Under the pieces are notes generated by a model. It saw nothing but the letters and a program-made list of their open reading frames with translations. It had not been told where the DNA came from and did no database searches. A program made the translations under genes and the position numbers. Source: an uncultured Roseibacillus sp. (GTDB lineage: Bacteria > Verrucomicrobiota > Verrucomicrobiia > Verrucomicrobiales > Akkermansiaceae). From it: a DNA stretch of 33,825 nt. Below, in pieces: positions 33,583-33,825 of the stretch (positions within the stretch are counted from its first letter, which is position 1; each line of letters starts with the position of its first letter). The stretch spans positions 1-33,825 of the forward strand of contig CALFBF010000091.1 in assembly GCA_937949965.1 (NCBI GenBank), written 5' to 3'.

Positions 33583-33807
33583 TTATTTTAATTCGAATTC
33601 TTCTCCATTTGAGCGAAAAGCGAGGCCGACAAGAAGAGGGTGAGTCGCAAGAAAGCCCTGCTCCATCACAGAGTCAACACCCCTCGCTCCGGCTTCGGAG
33701 TAGTAAAAGTGAGGGAAGATCTCTATGGCCTCCCGAGAAGGGTTGGCCGCAAGCACGATGACCGCTTCAGGGCCTAAGTCGTTAAGCTCTTTAAGGTCCC
33801 TTATCAT
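33583..33807 (-). CDS. Small element protein, unknown function
   Basis: This 74-aa product starts at ATG 33807 near the window edge. It contains AVIVLAANPSREAIEIFPHFYYSEAG (about 15-40) and ends NGEEFELK. It is 4 nt upstream of the 111-aa gene, in an operon-like arrangement. I recognise no family. A gene upstream in the same transcript probably lies beyond the edge. Confidence 0.5.
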   Translation of the reverse strand: MIRDLKELNDLGPEAVIVLAANPSREAIEIFPHFYYSEAGARGVDSVMEQGFLATHPLLVGLAFRSNGEEFELK

Positions 33808-33825
33808 TTGCGGGGCCTTAGCTCG

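Larger units (their letters stand above)
32132..33825 (-). mobile_element. End of an integrated genetic element (phage, satellite or island), incomplete
   Basis: The region right of the tRNA-Asn fragment has a different organisation from the chromosome to the left. It holds a run of short minus-strand genes (74-111 codons), none recognisable except for one winged-helix type, and all reading toward the att site. No integrase, portal, terminase or capsid gene is seen in the 1.7 kb available. The element extends beyond the right edge of the window. Confidence 0.65.

Overview
The window looks like chromosomal DNA of a Verrucomicrobiota-type bacterium, probably marine or soil. This rests on a PEP-CTERM exported protein, a GldF/GldG-type ABC pair, a TMTC-like TPR glycosyltransferase, an enolase-superfamily sugar-acid operon under AraC-type control, and start codons that mostly lack a Shine-Dalgarno sequence. 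Genus-level placement is not possible from sequence reading alone. The last 1.7 kb looks like the end of an integrated mobile element.

Layout. 1-397: non-coding, with two hairpins. 398-5326: an arginyl-tRNA-protein-transferase-like gene (+) facing a minus-strand run: GldG-like protein, ABC permease, lipoprotein, a protein of a family often named 3-methyladenine glycosylase, and a four-helix membrane protein. 5437-7752: ligA (-). 8223-11240 (+): PEP-CTERM protein, GT-C/TPR membrane protein, HNH nuclease. 11257-11709: GtrA-like protein (-). 11861-13513: recN (+). 13636-15926 (+): a TetR-type operator palindrome, a secreted alpha/beta hydrolase, a terminator, an FMN-binding PPOX-like protein and a TetR regulator. 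15930-18143: priA (-). 18287-22327 (+): a membrane pseudokinase-like protein, an exported helical protein with an internal duplication, and a NahK-like sugar kinase. 22353-24871 (-): lysA and a PAP2 phosphatase. 25001-26074: a small membrane protein (+) and a MOSC protein (-). 26172-31780 (-): AraC regulator, enolase-superfamily cycloisomerase/dehydratase, aldehyde dehydrogenase, KDPG aldolase and KDG kinase.

The catabolic operon is the clearest functional unit. Oxidation by the aldehyde dehydrogenase, conversion to a 2-keto-3-deoxy acid by the enolase-superfamily enzyme, phosphorylation and aldol cleavage would give pyruvate and glyceraldehyde-3-phosphate. The gaps of 3, 4 and 8 nt imply coupled expression. 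The enzyme set matches the logic of 3,6-anhydro-L-galactose breakdown as well as ordinary aldonate or aldarate breakdown; the sugar cannot be settled here.

At 32080-32131 the minus strand carries only the 3' part of a tRNA-Asn(GTT) gene, from the anticodon arm to CCA. The 5' half is absent, and a run of small minus-strand genes of unknown function begins beyond it. This is the form of an attachment site left by integration into the 3' end of a tRNA gene, so the element extends to the right beyond the window. No integrase, CRISPR array, rRNA or insertion sequence was seen.
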